Assembly: GCA_002390285.1 (NCBI GenBank)
Contig: DGPB01000010.1
Location: 71,620 to 135,619, forward strand
Length of the DNA stretch: 64,000 nt
DNA from: Cellvibrionales bacterium UBA4451
GTDB lineage: Bacteria; Pseudomonadota; Gammaproteobacteria; Pseudomonadales; Porticoccaceae
Direction: 5' to 3'
Shown here: positions 1 through 6,964 of the stretch, in pieces
How the letters are laid out: every line of letters begins with the position of its first letter
How positions within the stretch are numbered: the stretch's first letter is position 1
Notes under the pieces: model-generated
What the model saw: the letters and a program-made list of their open reading frames with translations, nothing else
Databases searched by the model: none
Told to the model about the DNA's origin: nothing
Position numbers and translations under genes: made by a program

Positions 1-360
1 TCTGGCGGTATCAGTGGTTCTTCGCTGGATTCAGATAGCTCTGTTGCACGTGTTTTCTACTTCGAGTTTGATAAAGCTATTCTTAACTCAGAAGCTCGTG
101 CTGCCCTGCGTATCCACGCGCAAACGCTTCGTGCAAACCCCGTTAATATACGTCTGGAAGGACATGCAGATGAGCGCGGTACTCGTGAATACAATATGGC
201 GTTGGGTGAGCGTCGTGGTAACTCAGCTAGAGACTTTCTCGTTCAAGAAGGTGTCAATGGAGCATTGATTGAAGTGATTAGCTATGGGGAAGAAAGCCCT
301 GCTTCAGTCGATAGCAATGAAGAGTCTTGGGCGCTGAATCGCCGCGTTGAACTGAAATAA
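1..360 (+). CDS. pal: Peptidoglycan-associated lipoprotein Pal, C-terminal part (5' end outside window)
   Basis: The window opens inside this gene; 119 codons and the TAA stop are present. Pal is an outer-membrane lipoprotein of the Tol-Pal system that binds peptidoglycan non-covalently and helps constrict the envelope at division. What is visible is an OmpA-C-like domain: a VFYFEFDKAIL strand near the start, the LEGHADERGTREYN peptidoglycan-binding motif in the middle, ALGERRGNSARDFL helix residues and the terminal NRRVELK. The lipobox and linker lie upstream of the window. cpoB, its usual partner, follows after a terminator-like hairpin. Confidence 0.95.
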   Translation, partial: SGGISGSSLDSDSSVARVFYFEFDKAILNSEARAALRIHAQTLRANPVNIRLEGHADERGTREYNMALGERRGNSARDFLVQEGVNGALIEVISYGEESPASVDSNEESWALNRRVELK

Positions 361-390
361 GTCGTACTGCCAGACTTTTTGAGTATTCCC

Positions 391-427
391 GTCCGGTTCT
401 GGAAACAGTGCCGGACGTTTTTGCTTT
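391..427 (+). terminator. Intrinsic terminator after pal
   Basis: A six-base-pair GTCCGG/CCGGAC stem with a 14-nt loop is followed by a T-rich tail (GTTTTTGCTTTT). It lies about 30 bases after the pal stop and before cpoB, so it may end or attenuate the tol-pal transcript. Confidence 0.6.
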
Positions 428-501
428 TGTATGATGGATTGTTGCCTTAAGGGTACAGTCTAAGGTTGGCCTAAATTTATTCAATTAGGATGTTTGCTCG
501 T

Positions 502-1260
502 ATGCGTATACAAGCTGGCTCGGTGTTTTTTGGTCTCTTTCTATCGATCTCTGCTCAGGCTGCCGCTCCCGTTGAGGAGATTGGCGTTCAGCCAGCACGG
601 CCTGTTAATGCAGTGCCCCAGGCTCCTCTGCCTGCGGCGCTGCCTCAGACAAGTGATGTGCACTACCAGCTACAACTCCTACAGGACGAGATTAGAACCT
701 TACGCGGCATGGTAGAAGAGTTGAATTACGAGGTCAGTCAGTTGAAAGCGAGGCAAATGGATGACTATATGGATATTGACCGCCGCCTCAGTGCTATCTC
801 GGCGGGTGGTGCCGCAAGCCCTGTTCGGTCTTCTTCAGCTAAGGTTGTGGGTACATCTGGTGACGCGGGTAGTGTTCCTGCCGCAGTCGCTTCCGATGAA
901 GCAGAACATTATAGTCATGCCTATAATCAGCTGAAAGCTGGAAAAATTACAGAATCTATTGCTCTCTTCAAAGAACACAATGCTAAATATCCGAATGGAA
1001 AATACGTAGCCAATTCGTATTACTGGTTGGGTGAGATTTATGTGTTACAAGGCCAATTAGAGCCGGCTCGTCAATCTTTTTCGATGGTAGTGGATAATTA
1101 CCCTGCTCATCGAAAAGCGTCGGATTCAACATTTAAGCTAGGGCAGGTTTATTATTTGCTCGGTGATAAAGCCAAGGCCAAGGCGCTACTGGACAAGGCG
1201 GCGGAGGGTAATGACAATTCAGCAAGATTGGCTCGTAGTTATCTGAAAGAGAACTTTTAG
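502..1260 (+). CDS. cpoB: Cell division coordinator CpoB (YbgF), periplasmic coiled-coil/TPR protein
   Basis: The predicted protein has 252 residues and a Sec signal peptide (MRIQAGSVFFGLFLSISAQA). A short coiled coil follows (about residues 50-90, LQLLQDEIRTLRGMVEELNYE), then an Ala/Ser/Pro linker and TPR-like repeats in the C-terminal half (YNQLKAGKITESIALFKEHNAKYP; YWLGEIYVLQGQLEPARQSF). In E. coli CpoB links PBP1B-LpoB and Tol-Pal during septal peptidoglycan synthesis. Its position directly after pal is the standard one. An in-frame ATG 12 bases upstream has no room for a ribosome binding site, because AGGA overlaps it; that AGGA is 11 bases from the ATG chosen here, so the start is likely but not certain. 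Confidence 0.9.
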   Translation: MRIQAGSVFFGLFLSISAQAAAPVEEIGVQPARPVNAVPQAPLPAALPQTSDVHYQLQLLQDEIRTLRGMVEELNYEVSQLKARQMDDYMDIDRRLSAISAGGAASPVRSSSAKVVGTSGDAGSVPAAVASDEAEHYSHAYNQLKAGKITESIALFKEHNAKYPNGKYVANSYYWLGEIYVLQGQLEPARQSFSMVVDNYPAHRKASDSTFKLGQVYYLLGDKAKAKALLDKAAEGNDNSARLARSYLKENF

Positions 1261-1354
1261 TTCTGAACTCTTGATTACATTCCTTCGTACAAGAGTCCCG
1301 AAGATTGTCTTTTTCGGTTAGACTGCGCGCTTTACGCTGTTCAGTTTCTATCCC

Positions 1355-2005
1355 ATGGATCAATCAATTCTTCGTATCACCGAAATTTTTTATTCTCTAC
1401 AAGGAGAATCATCTAATGTGGGCCTCCCGACAGTATTTGTACGCCTAACAGGCTGCCCATTACGCTGCCATTATTGTGATACAGAATATGCCTTTTATGG
1501 CGGTGAACGCCAATCAATAACAGCTGTTATTGAAAAGGTAGCAAGCTTTAAGGCCGTTCAGGTCTGTGTGACAGGAGGCGAGCCTTTAGCGCAAAAAGCT
1601 TGTATACCTTTGATGGAAGCGCTGTGCGATCAAGGGTATCAAGTGTCCCTTGAAACGTCAGGTGCGTTATCTGTCGCAGAAGTGGACCCTCGGGTTGTCA
1701 AAGTGCTAGATTTGAAAACGCCCGCTTCTGGTGAGGTGAGTCGTAATCTTTACGAGAACATGGCCTACCTCCAGTCTAGTGATCAGGTGAAGTTCGTTAT
1801 CTGTGATAGGCAGGATTACGAGTGGGCTAGACTCAAAATAGATGAGTTGAAGCTAGCCGACAAAGTTGAAAACATTCTGTTTTCTCCTAGTGTTGGCCAG
1901 CAGAATGCCACTGAGTTGGCTGAGTGGATATTGGCTGATCACCTTCAGGTGCGATTTCAACTCCAGTTACACAAGATATTATGGAATGACGAGCCGGGAC
2001 ATTAA
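1355..2005 (+). CDS. queE: 7-carboxy-7-deazaguanine synthase QueE
   Basis: This 216-residue radical-SAM enzyme converts 6-carboxy-tetrahydropterin to 7-carboxy-7-deazaguanine in the queuosine tRNA-modification pathway. The cluster-binding motif is CPLRCHYC near residue 35 (CxxxCxxC), preceded by the substrate-binding start ITEIFYSLQGES. VTGGEPL, the usual radical-SAM GGE motif, is near residue 73. The stop is six bases from the queC start, so the two genes are almost certainly cotranscribed. I see no strong Shine-Dalgarno sequence before the ATG, but the N-terminus aligns well with known QueE proteins. Confidence 0.94.
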   Translation: MDQSILRITEIFYSLQGESSNVGLPTVFVRLTGCPLRCHYCDTEYAFYGGERQSITAVIEKVASFKAVQVCVTGGEPLAQKACIPLMEALCDQGYQVSLETSGALSVAEVDPRVVKVLDLKTPASGEVSRNLYENMAYLQSSDQVKFVICDRQDYEWARLKIDELKLADKVENILFSPSVGQQNATELAEWILADHLQVRFQLQLHKILWNDEPGH

Positions 2006-2011
2006 GTAGCA

Positions 2012-2701
2012 ATGAACGATCCTGATAAAAAAGCGGTGGTGTTGGTATCTGGTGGTCTTGATTCCACTACCGTGTTGGCATTGGCCCGAGAGCAAGGGTA
2101 TCGCTGTTATACCCTCAGCTTTGACTATGGTCAGCGGTCTCATGCAGAGCTGGCGGCCGCTAGACGAGTTTCGACATTGATGGGCGCAGAAGAACACAAG
2201 GTGGTTATACTTGATCTGCGAACAATTGGTGGGTCTGCATTGACCGATGACAATATTGACGTCCCGGAAGAGGAAACTTCTGGGATTCCCGTCACCTATG
2301 TTCCAGCTCGCAACACGGTATTTCTTTCTATTGCGCTTGGCTGGGCTGAGGTGTTGGGTGCCCAGGATATTTTTATCGGTGTGAATGCGGTGGATTACTC
2401 CGGTTATCCTGATTGCCGCCTAGAATATATCGAAGCATTTGAGAAAATGGCCAACCTCGCCACAAAATCGAGTGTCGAGGGGCATTATCTCAGAATTAAT
2501 AAGCCGCTGATCAATTTGACCAAGGCAGATATTATTCGCCAGGGTATTGAGGTTGGTGTGGACTACACACATACAGTGTCTTGTTACCAAGCTACAGAGG
2601 AAGGTTTGGCTTGTGGTAAGTGCGACAGTTGCCGTCTCAGAAAAATAGGATTTGAGCAAGTAGGTCTTGATGACCCCACCCGTTATGTCTTAGTCAAATA
2701 A
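2012..2701 (+). CDS. queC: 7-cyano-7-deazaguanine synthase QueC
   Basis: QueC (229 residues) uses ATP and ammonia to turn carboxy-deazaguanine into preQ0, the step after QueE. The ATP-pyrophosphatase P-loop VSGGLDSTTVLA is at residues 11-22. The zinc-binding cysteines sit in the C-terminal part, CYQATEEGLACGKCDSC, with the typical spacing of four cysteines. It is the second gene of a queE-queC pair and is followed by an independent tRNA gene with its own promoter. Confidence 0.95.
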   Translation: MNDPDKKAVVLVSGGLDSTTVLALAREQGYRCYTLSFDYGQRSHAELAAARRVSTLMGAEEHKVVILDLRTIGGSALTDDNIDVPEEETSGIPVTYVPARNTVFLSIALGWAEVLGAQDIFIGVNAVDYSGYPDCRLEYIEAFEKMANLATKSSVEGHYLRINKPLINLTKADIIRQGIEVGVDYTHTVSCYQATEEGLACGKCDSCRLRKIGFEQVGLDDPTRYVLVK

Positions 2702-2705
2702 ACAC

Positions 2706-2733
2706 TTGATTTTTAGTTGTCCATAAGTAAGAT
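2706..2733 (+). promoter_or_regulatory. Sigma-70-type promoter of tRNA-Lys
   Basis: TTGATT and TAAGAT are separated by 16 bases, followed by a GC-rich discriminator (ATGCGCCTC) of the kind found at stringently controlled tRNA and rRNA promoters. The tRNA starts about 15 bases downstream. Read from sequence only. Confidence 0.5.
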
Positions 2734-2748
2734 ATGCGCCTCTTCTGA

Positions 2749-2824
2749 GGGCCGTTAGCTCAGTTGGTAGAGCAGTTGGCTTTTAACCAATTGGTCGCTG
2801 GTTCGAATCCAGCACGGCCCACCA
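2749..2824 (+). tRNA. tRNA-Lys (anticodon UUU), CCA encoded
   Basis: The 76-nt cloverleaf has acceptor GGGCCGT/ACGGCCC, D arm GCTC...GAGC, anticodon arm GTTGG-CTTTTAA-CCAAT with anticodon TTT, T arm GCTGG-TTCGAAT-CCAGC, discriminator A and an encoded CCA. tRNA-Lys next to queC/pal is also seen in pseudomonads. Confidence 0.97.
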
Positions 2825-2830
2825 AATTAC

Positions 2831-2861
2831 AAAAAAAGCCTTCCTTGTGGAGGCTTTTTTT
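2831..2861 (+). terminator. Intrinsic terminator after tRNA-Lys
   Basis: A hairpin AGCCT(T)CC-TTGT-GGAGGCT with one bulged T is flanked by an A-run on the left and seven Ts on the right. It lies seven bases after the tRNA 3' end. Confidence 0.85.
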
Positions 2862-3032
2862 GTGCGCAATACATTGGTCAGTTAAGATAAGTTTTTCATG
2901 GATACTATTTTGGTGAAGTGGGTAGCTCCCTGTCTCTATAGGCTGACGTCGAATTGTACGCGCTAGTGGATTGTCGGCTTAGCCAATCAGATATGGTAAA
3001 ATTAAATTACTACGTATTATCGAACTTGTCTT

Positions 3033-4115
3033 ATGAATCAGTCTCACAAACTACAGATTGCAGAAGAGTCCACCCACCGGGACGTGGTTGAGCAGTATTT
3101 GGGCCAGATTTACGATGAGCCTAAGTACACGCTCGAAGAGGAGGCAACGTATAAGGCTCGAATCAAGCAGCTTCTAAAAGAGAAGGATGCTGTCATTGTG
3201 GCCCATTACTACACTGATGAGGTTATTCAGCAGTTGGCGGAAGAGACCGGGGGGCTTGTTTCAGACTCATTGGAAATGGCGCGATTTGGGAATAGTCATC
3301 CGGCCACTACACTGATGGTGGCAGGGGTTAAATTTATGGGTGAGACTGCCAAAATTCTTACCCCAGAAAAAAAGGTTCTGATGCCCACTCTGGAAGCAAC
3401 TTGTTCTCTAGATATCGGTTGTCCGGCAGAGGACTTCAGTGCTTTTTGCGACCAGCACCCCGATCGTACCGTTGTCGTTTACGCAAATACCTCAGCAGCT
3501 GTTAAGGCTCGAGCTGATTGGGTTGTTACTTCGAGTATCGCGCTGGATGTGGTGGATTACCTGGATAGTTGCGGTGAGAAAATCCTGTGGGCACCTGATA
3601 AATATCTTGGAAGTTATGTTCAGAAAAAGACGGGTGCAGATATGCTCCTTTGGGATGGGAGTTGTATCGTACATGAAGAGTTTAAGTCGCAGGGTGTGGC
3701 CTACCTCAAGAGCGTTTACCCAGATGCTGCAGTATTAGTTCATCCTGAATCGCCTGAAGCCATGGTTGAGATTGCCGATGCGGTGGGTTCAACCTCTCAG
3801 CTGATCAAGGCGGCTCAAACACTACCAAACAAGCAAATGATAGTCGCGACTGATATTGGTATTTTCCACAAAATGCAGCAAGCAGCACCAGATAAAGAGC
3901 TGATGATCGCGCCCACTGCTGGAGAGGGTGCGACTTGCCGAAGCTGCGCCAGTTGTCCATGGATGGGTATGAATCATCTGAAAAATTTAATGGAGTCCCT
4001 GGAACAGGCCACCAATGAAATCCATGTTGACCCAGTAGTTGGGAGTATGGCTATGGTGTCGTTACAGCGAATGCTGGAGTTTCGTGAACTGCAATTGTCG
4101 GCAGAGCTGGGTTAA
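3033..4115 (+). CDS. nadA: Quinolinate synthase NadA
   Basis: NadA (360 residues) condenses iminoaspartate with dihydroxyacetone phosphate to make quinolinate, the first committed intermediate of NAD synthesis. It is a [4Fe-4S] enzyme. The substrate loop AHYYTDEVIQQLAEETGG is near residues 57-74. Candidate cluster cysteines are in EATCSLDIGCPAEDF (C124, C130), GSCIVHEEF, and the C-terminal CRSCASCPWM motif near residue 305. Length and motif order match the proteobacterial family. It is a single-gene unit convergent with the bepA-type gene. Confidence 0.96.
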   Translation: MNQSHKLQIAEESTHRDVVEQYLGQIYDEPKYTLEEEATYKARIKQLLKEKDAVIVAHYYTDEVIQQLAEETGGLVSDSLEMARFGNSHPATTLMVAGVKFMGETAKILTPEKKVLMPTLEATCSLDIGCPAEDFSAFCDQHPDRTVVVYANTSAAVKARADWVVTSSIALDVVDYLDSCGEKILWAPDKYLGSYVQKKTGADMLLWDGSCIVHEEFKSQGVAYLKSVYPDAAVLVHPESPEAMVEIADAVGSTSQLIKAAQTLPNKQMIVATDIGIFHKMQQAAPDKELMIAPTAGEGATCRSCASCPWMGMNHLKNLMESLEQATNEIHVDPVVGSMAMVSLQRMLEFRELQLSAELG

Positions 4116-4168
4116 AGTAAGGGTCAGGCTAAAAGGCTCCATGAGTTTTTATTACAAGCTGAGTCAGT

Positions 4169-5665
4169 TTATTTAAATAACTCCTGCATTTTCTTTTCTT
4201 GTATGTCCACATCGCGTAGTTGCTGGTCAATAATGGCTGTTTGTTTGTAATCGTGAATCAGTAGCTTTCGAGCATAGCTAAGCTGATCTCGGGCTTGGTC
4301 GAATGCGCCATTAAGCATGAAGTATTGGGCGCGAGCCTTATGGACACCGGAAATATTGCCTGCTAGGCCTCGCACCTCAGCAAGTTGATACCAAACAAGG
4401 GGTGTGTTTTGACGACGTTGAGCAAGGTCTTTAAGAACGAGTTCTGATTCATAAAAACGATTAGCTTTGAGGTAGGTTTCGGCCAGAGACATTTGGAGAG
4501 GGTAGCTACCTGGATGGACTTTTAATATCTTTTTGGTCTTGCTGATAGCAAGATCAAACTTTTTTTCAGCCCTGTCCATCTCGATATCGCCGAGCAGGTA
4601 GGTTAACCGATCTGGCGACTTTTCTAATAGGCGGTTCAGAGAAAGCCTTGCTGCTGAATAATTTCCCTTAGCGCTTTGGGTCAAGGCCAGCCCGTATTGT
4701 GCAGCCTCCCTGTTGAGGCTGCTTCCATCTAATTCATGCTGAAATCGATTCAGGGAAACGCTTGGATTTTTGTCGATGGCGATGATGGCTCTAATACGCA
4801 TCAGGTGGTATTCGATATTATCCTGATACTGTTTTGGTGGGTACTGGCGAGCACGGTTACTAGCATCAGCCACCCGGTTTTCGGTAAGTGGGTGGGTGAG
4901 TAAAAATTCAGGGGGTTTGCTTCCAGTGTAACGAGTGTTTTTAAGCATTTGTTCGAACATGGCAGACATTCCATTCGGATCCATGCCTGCTTCGGCCATT
5001 GTTTGGATGCCAATGCGGTCAGCCTCTTGCTCGTTCTGACGGCTGTAGCGGAGCGTGCTATCCTGGCTTGCTGCCATGGTCCCGGTCATTGCTGCCATGC
5101 CCGCATCACCACCTGCGGTAACGGCTAAGACCAGGGCGCCCAACATTCCTGCCATGGTGGCTGCTGAGTTTCTTTTTTGTGTTTCTAGCCTGCGAGCAAA
5201 GTGTCGCTGGCTTAAGTGAGCAATTTCGTGAGACAGCACTGAAGACAATTGATCTTCGGATTTTGCATAGTTGAACAAGCCGGTATGAACACCAATAACC
5301 CCGCCAGGTACAGCGAAGGCATTCATTGAGGGATTGTTGATGGCAATAACTTCTAGCCTGTGATCCTGAAGCTGACTATGCAAGGATAGCTTGGAGATAA
5401 GCCTTTCCAGGTAGTTAAGTAATAATGTGTCGTTGGATTCATGAATTCGGCTGCGATAGGCCATCAGCCAGGCTCGTCCAAGTTCGTGTTCCTTTTGTGG
5501 GGAAACGATAGCGGAGGTGCTGTCTCCTAGTGAAGGTAGCTTGATGTTTGCACTCTGAGTGGAAACCGTTAGCACAGTAAGGGTCACAGCTATCAGGGTG
5601 TATCGATTGAAAAGTTTAAACAGCACGGTTAAGTAAGTCCTTAGGTAGGCAGTGATATAAGACAT
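4169..5665 (-). CDS. bepA: BepA-type periplasmic M48 metalloprotease with TPR repeats
   Basis: This 498-residue exported zinc protease acts as protease and chaperone in outer-membrane protein assembly (E. coli BepA/YfgC family). The N-terminus has a hydrophobic signal segment (about residues 20-38). The M48 active site HEIAH is at 146-150 and the third-ligand motif NEQEADRIG is about 65 residues further on. The C-terminal half is TPR-like. The mature N-terminus and domain order match the family. It is a single gene in reverse orientation between nadA and the permease gene. The symbol is given by family resemblance. Confidence 0.88.
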   Translation of the reverse strand: MSYITAYLRTYLTVLFKLFNRYTLIAVTLTVLTVSTQSANIKLPSLGDSTSAIVSPQKEHELGRAWLMAYRSRIHESNDTLLLNYLERLISKLSLHSQLQDHRLEVIAINNPSMNAFAVPGGVIGVHTGLFNYAKSEDQLSSVLSHEIAHLSQRHFARRLETQKRNSAATMAGMLGALVLAVTAGGDAGMAAMTGTMAASQDSTLRYSRQNEQEADRIGIQTMAEAGMDPNGMSAMFEQMLKNTRYTGSKPPEFLLTHPLTENRVADASNRARQYPPKQYQDNIEYHLMRIRAIIAIDKNPSVSLNRFQHELDGSSLNREAAQYGLALTQSAKGNYSAARLSLNRLLEKSPDRLTYLLGDIEMDRAEKKFDLAISKTKKILKVHPGSYPLQMSLAETYLKANRFYESELVLKDLAQRRQNTPLVWYQLAEVRGLAGNISGVHKARAQYFMLNGAFDQARDQLSYARKLLIHDYKQTAIIDQQLRDVDIQEKKMQELFK

Positions 5666-5828
5666 TCTCTGATAATAACTAAGTCTATGACTGAATTCAT
5701 GGGAATTAGTGCATTTTTAGTTTAAAAATGCGTCTGCTTCGAAAAGGTTGACGGCTTTTCTTGAAGCATACGCGCCGATTCCGTAATCTGCGCCATGGAC
5801 GGTTGTATTGCCAGCGTTAGGAAATATT

Positions 5829-6899
5829 ATGTGGAAAGTGCTAGGAAGTTGGGTAAATCGCTATTTTGGTGAAGAAGAGGCCGTTCTTCTGGCGCTGTTA
5901 CTAGCGGTCGCCCTCGTTGTGGTGGCTACCATGGGTGAAATTATGGCGCCCTTCGTAGCGGCGCTCATTTTTGCTTTTTTACTGCAGGGTGGGGTCAATC
6001 GGTTAGAGCGATTGAAAGTGCCAAGATTAGTCGCGGTGACCCTAGTCTTCCTGATGTTCATCGGTGCCTTTTTAGCTATTTTGATTATCCTTCTCCCTTT
6101 GATCGGGCGCCAAACTGCAAACCTAGCTGGTGAGGTGCCTGCCATGGTCAAGCATTGGCAAGATGTATTGCTGTTGCTCCCCGATCAATATCCCCACCTG
6201 ATTTCAGAGGATCAGTTACAAGAGCTGTTGGGGCAAGCATCACGTGAAGTGGCGGGTATGGCCGAACGGTTGGTGAGTTTTTCTTTCAGCACGTTCCCCA
6301 GTGTGGTGGCCATGATGGTCTATCTGGTATTAGTGCCGCTGTTAGTGTTCTTTATGCTCAAGGATAAAGATGAATTGATGTCCTTGATGTCCGGTCTGTT
6401 GCCCCATCAGCGGCCGGTTATGTGGCAAATTTGGCACGAGATGGATATCCAGATGGCCAACTATGTACGCGGCAAGACGATTGAAATACTCTTGGTTGGT
6501 TTTGTGAGTTATGCCGTATTTTTGGTTATGGGCTTGAACTATGCAGCTCTCTTGGCCTTGTTAGTGGGGTTGTCGGTCGTTATTCCCTACATTGGTGCTG
6601 TGGTCGTCACTATCCCAGTAACGGTTGTTGCCTATTTTCAATGGGGCTGGGGAGGCGAGTTGTTTTGGTTGATGGCGATTTACGGAATTATTCAGGGTAT
6701 AGACGGCAATGTTTTGGTCCCGTTGTTGTTTTCGGAGGCGGTCAACCTACACCCTATTGTGATTATCCTTGCTGTGTTGGTATTTGGTGGCCTCTGGGGG
6801 TTTTGGGGTGTATTTTTTGCGATTCCTTTGGCGACGCTGGTAAAAGCACTTTATAACGCCTGGCCGAGAACTGATGTGCCTATTTCGGTGTCCGAATAG
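5829..6899 (+). CDS. AI-2E/PerM family membrane transporter
   Basis: A 356-residue polytopic inner-membrane protein of the PerM/AI-2E exporter family. It has an N-terminal pair of hydrophobic segments, a soluble middle region (about residues 100-150, WQDVLLLLPDQYPHLISEDQ) and a hydrophobic C-terminal half with the family's conserved YIGAVVVTIP and GNVLVPLLFSEAVNLHP segments. Members of this family transport various substrates, including autoinducer-2 and ions, so none is assigned. The ATG used has AGGA at six to seven bases; a TTG further upstream is in frame but lacks such a site. Its TAG stop opens an unusual run of degenerate repeats. Confidence 0.88.
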   Translation: MWKVLGSWVNRYFGEEEAVLLALLLAVALVVVATMGEIMAPFVAALIFAFLLQGGVNRLERLKVPRLVAVTLVFLMFIGAFLAILIILLPLIGRQTANLAGEVPAMVKHWQDVLLLLPDQYPHLISEDQLQELLGQASREVAGMAERLVSFSFSTFPSVVAMMVYLVLVPLLVFFMLKDKDELMSLMSGLLPHQRPVMWQIWHEMDIQMANYVRGKTIEILLVGFVSYAVFLVMGLNYAALLALLVGLSVVIPYIGAVVVTIPVTVVAYFQWGWGGELFWLMAIYGIIQGIDGNVLVPLLFSEAVNLHPIVIILAVLVFGGLWGFWGVFFAIPLATLVKALYNAWPRTDVPISVSE

Positions 6900-6946
6900 T
6901 TCTATAAAGTAGTTTCATGAAGTAATTCTATAAATAGCTCTACAAA
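6897..6946. repeat. Degenerate tandem repeat, four units of 12-13 bp, starting at a stop codon
   Basis: Four consecutive units read TAGTTCTATAAAG, TAGTTTCATGAAG, TAATTCTATAAA and TAGCTCTACAAA. The first three bases are the stop codon of the permease gene, and every unit begins with TAG or TAA. The array fills the gap before the M16 protease gene. No known element is recognised. Confidence 0.6.
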
Positions 6947-6964
6947 TAAAACCGGAACCCCGGT

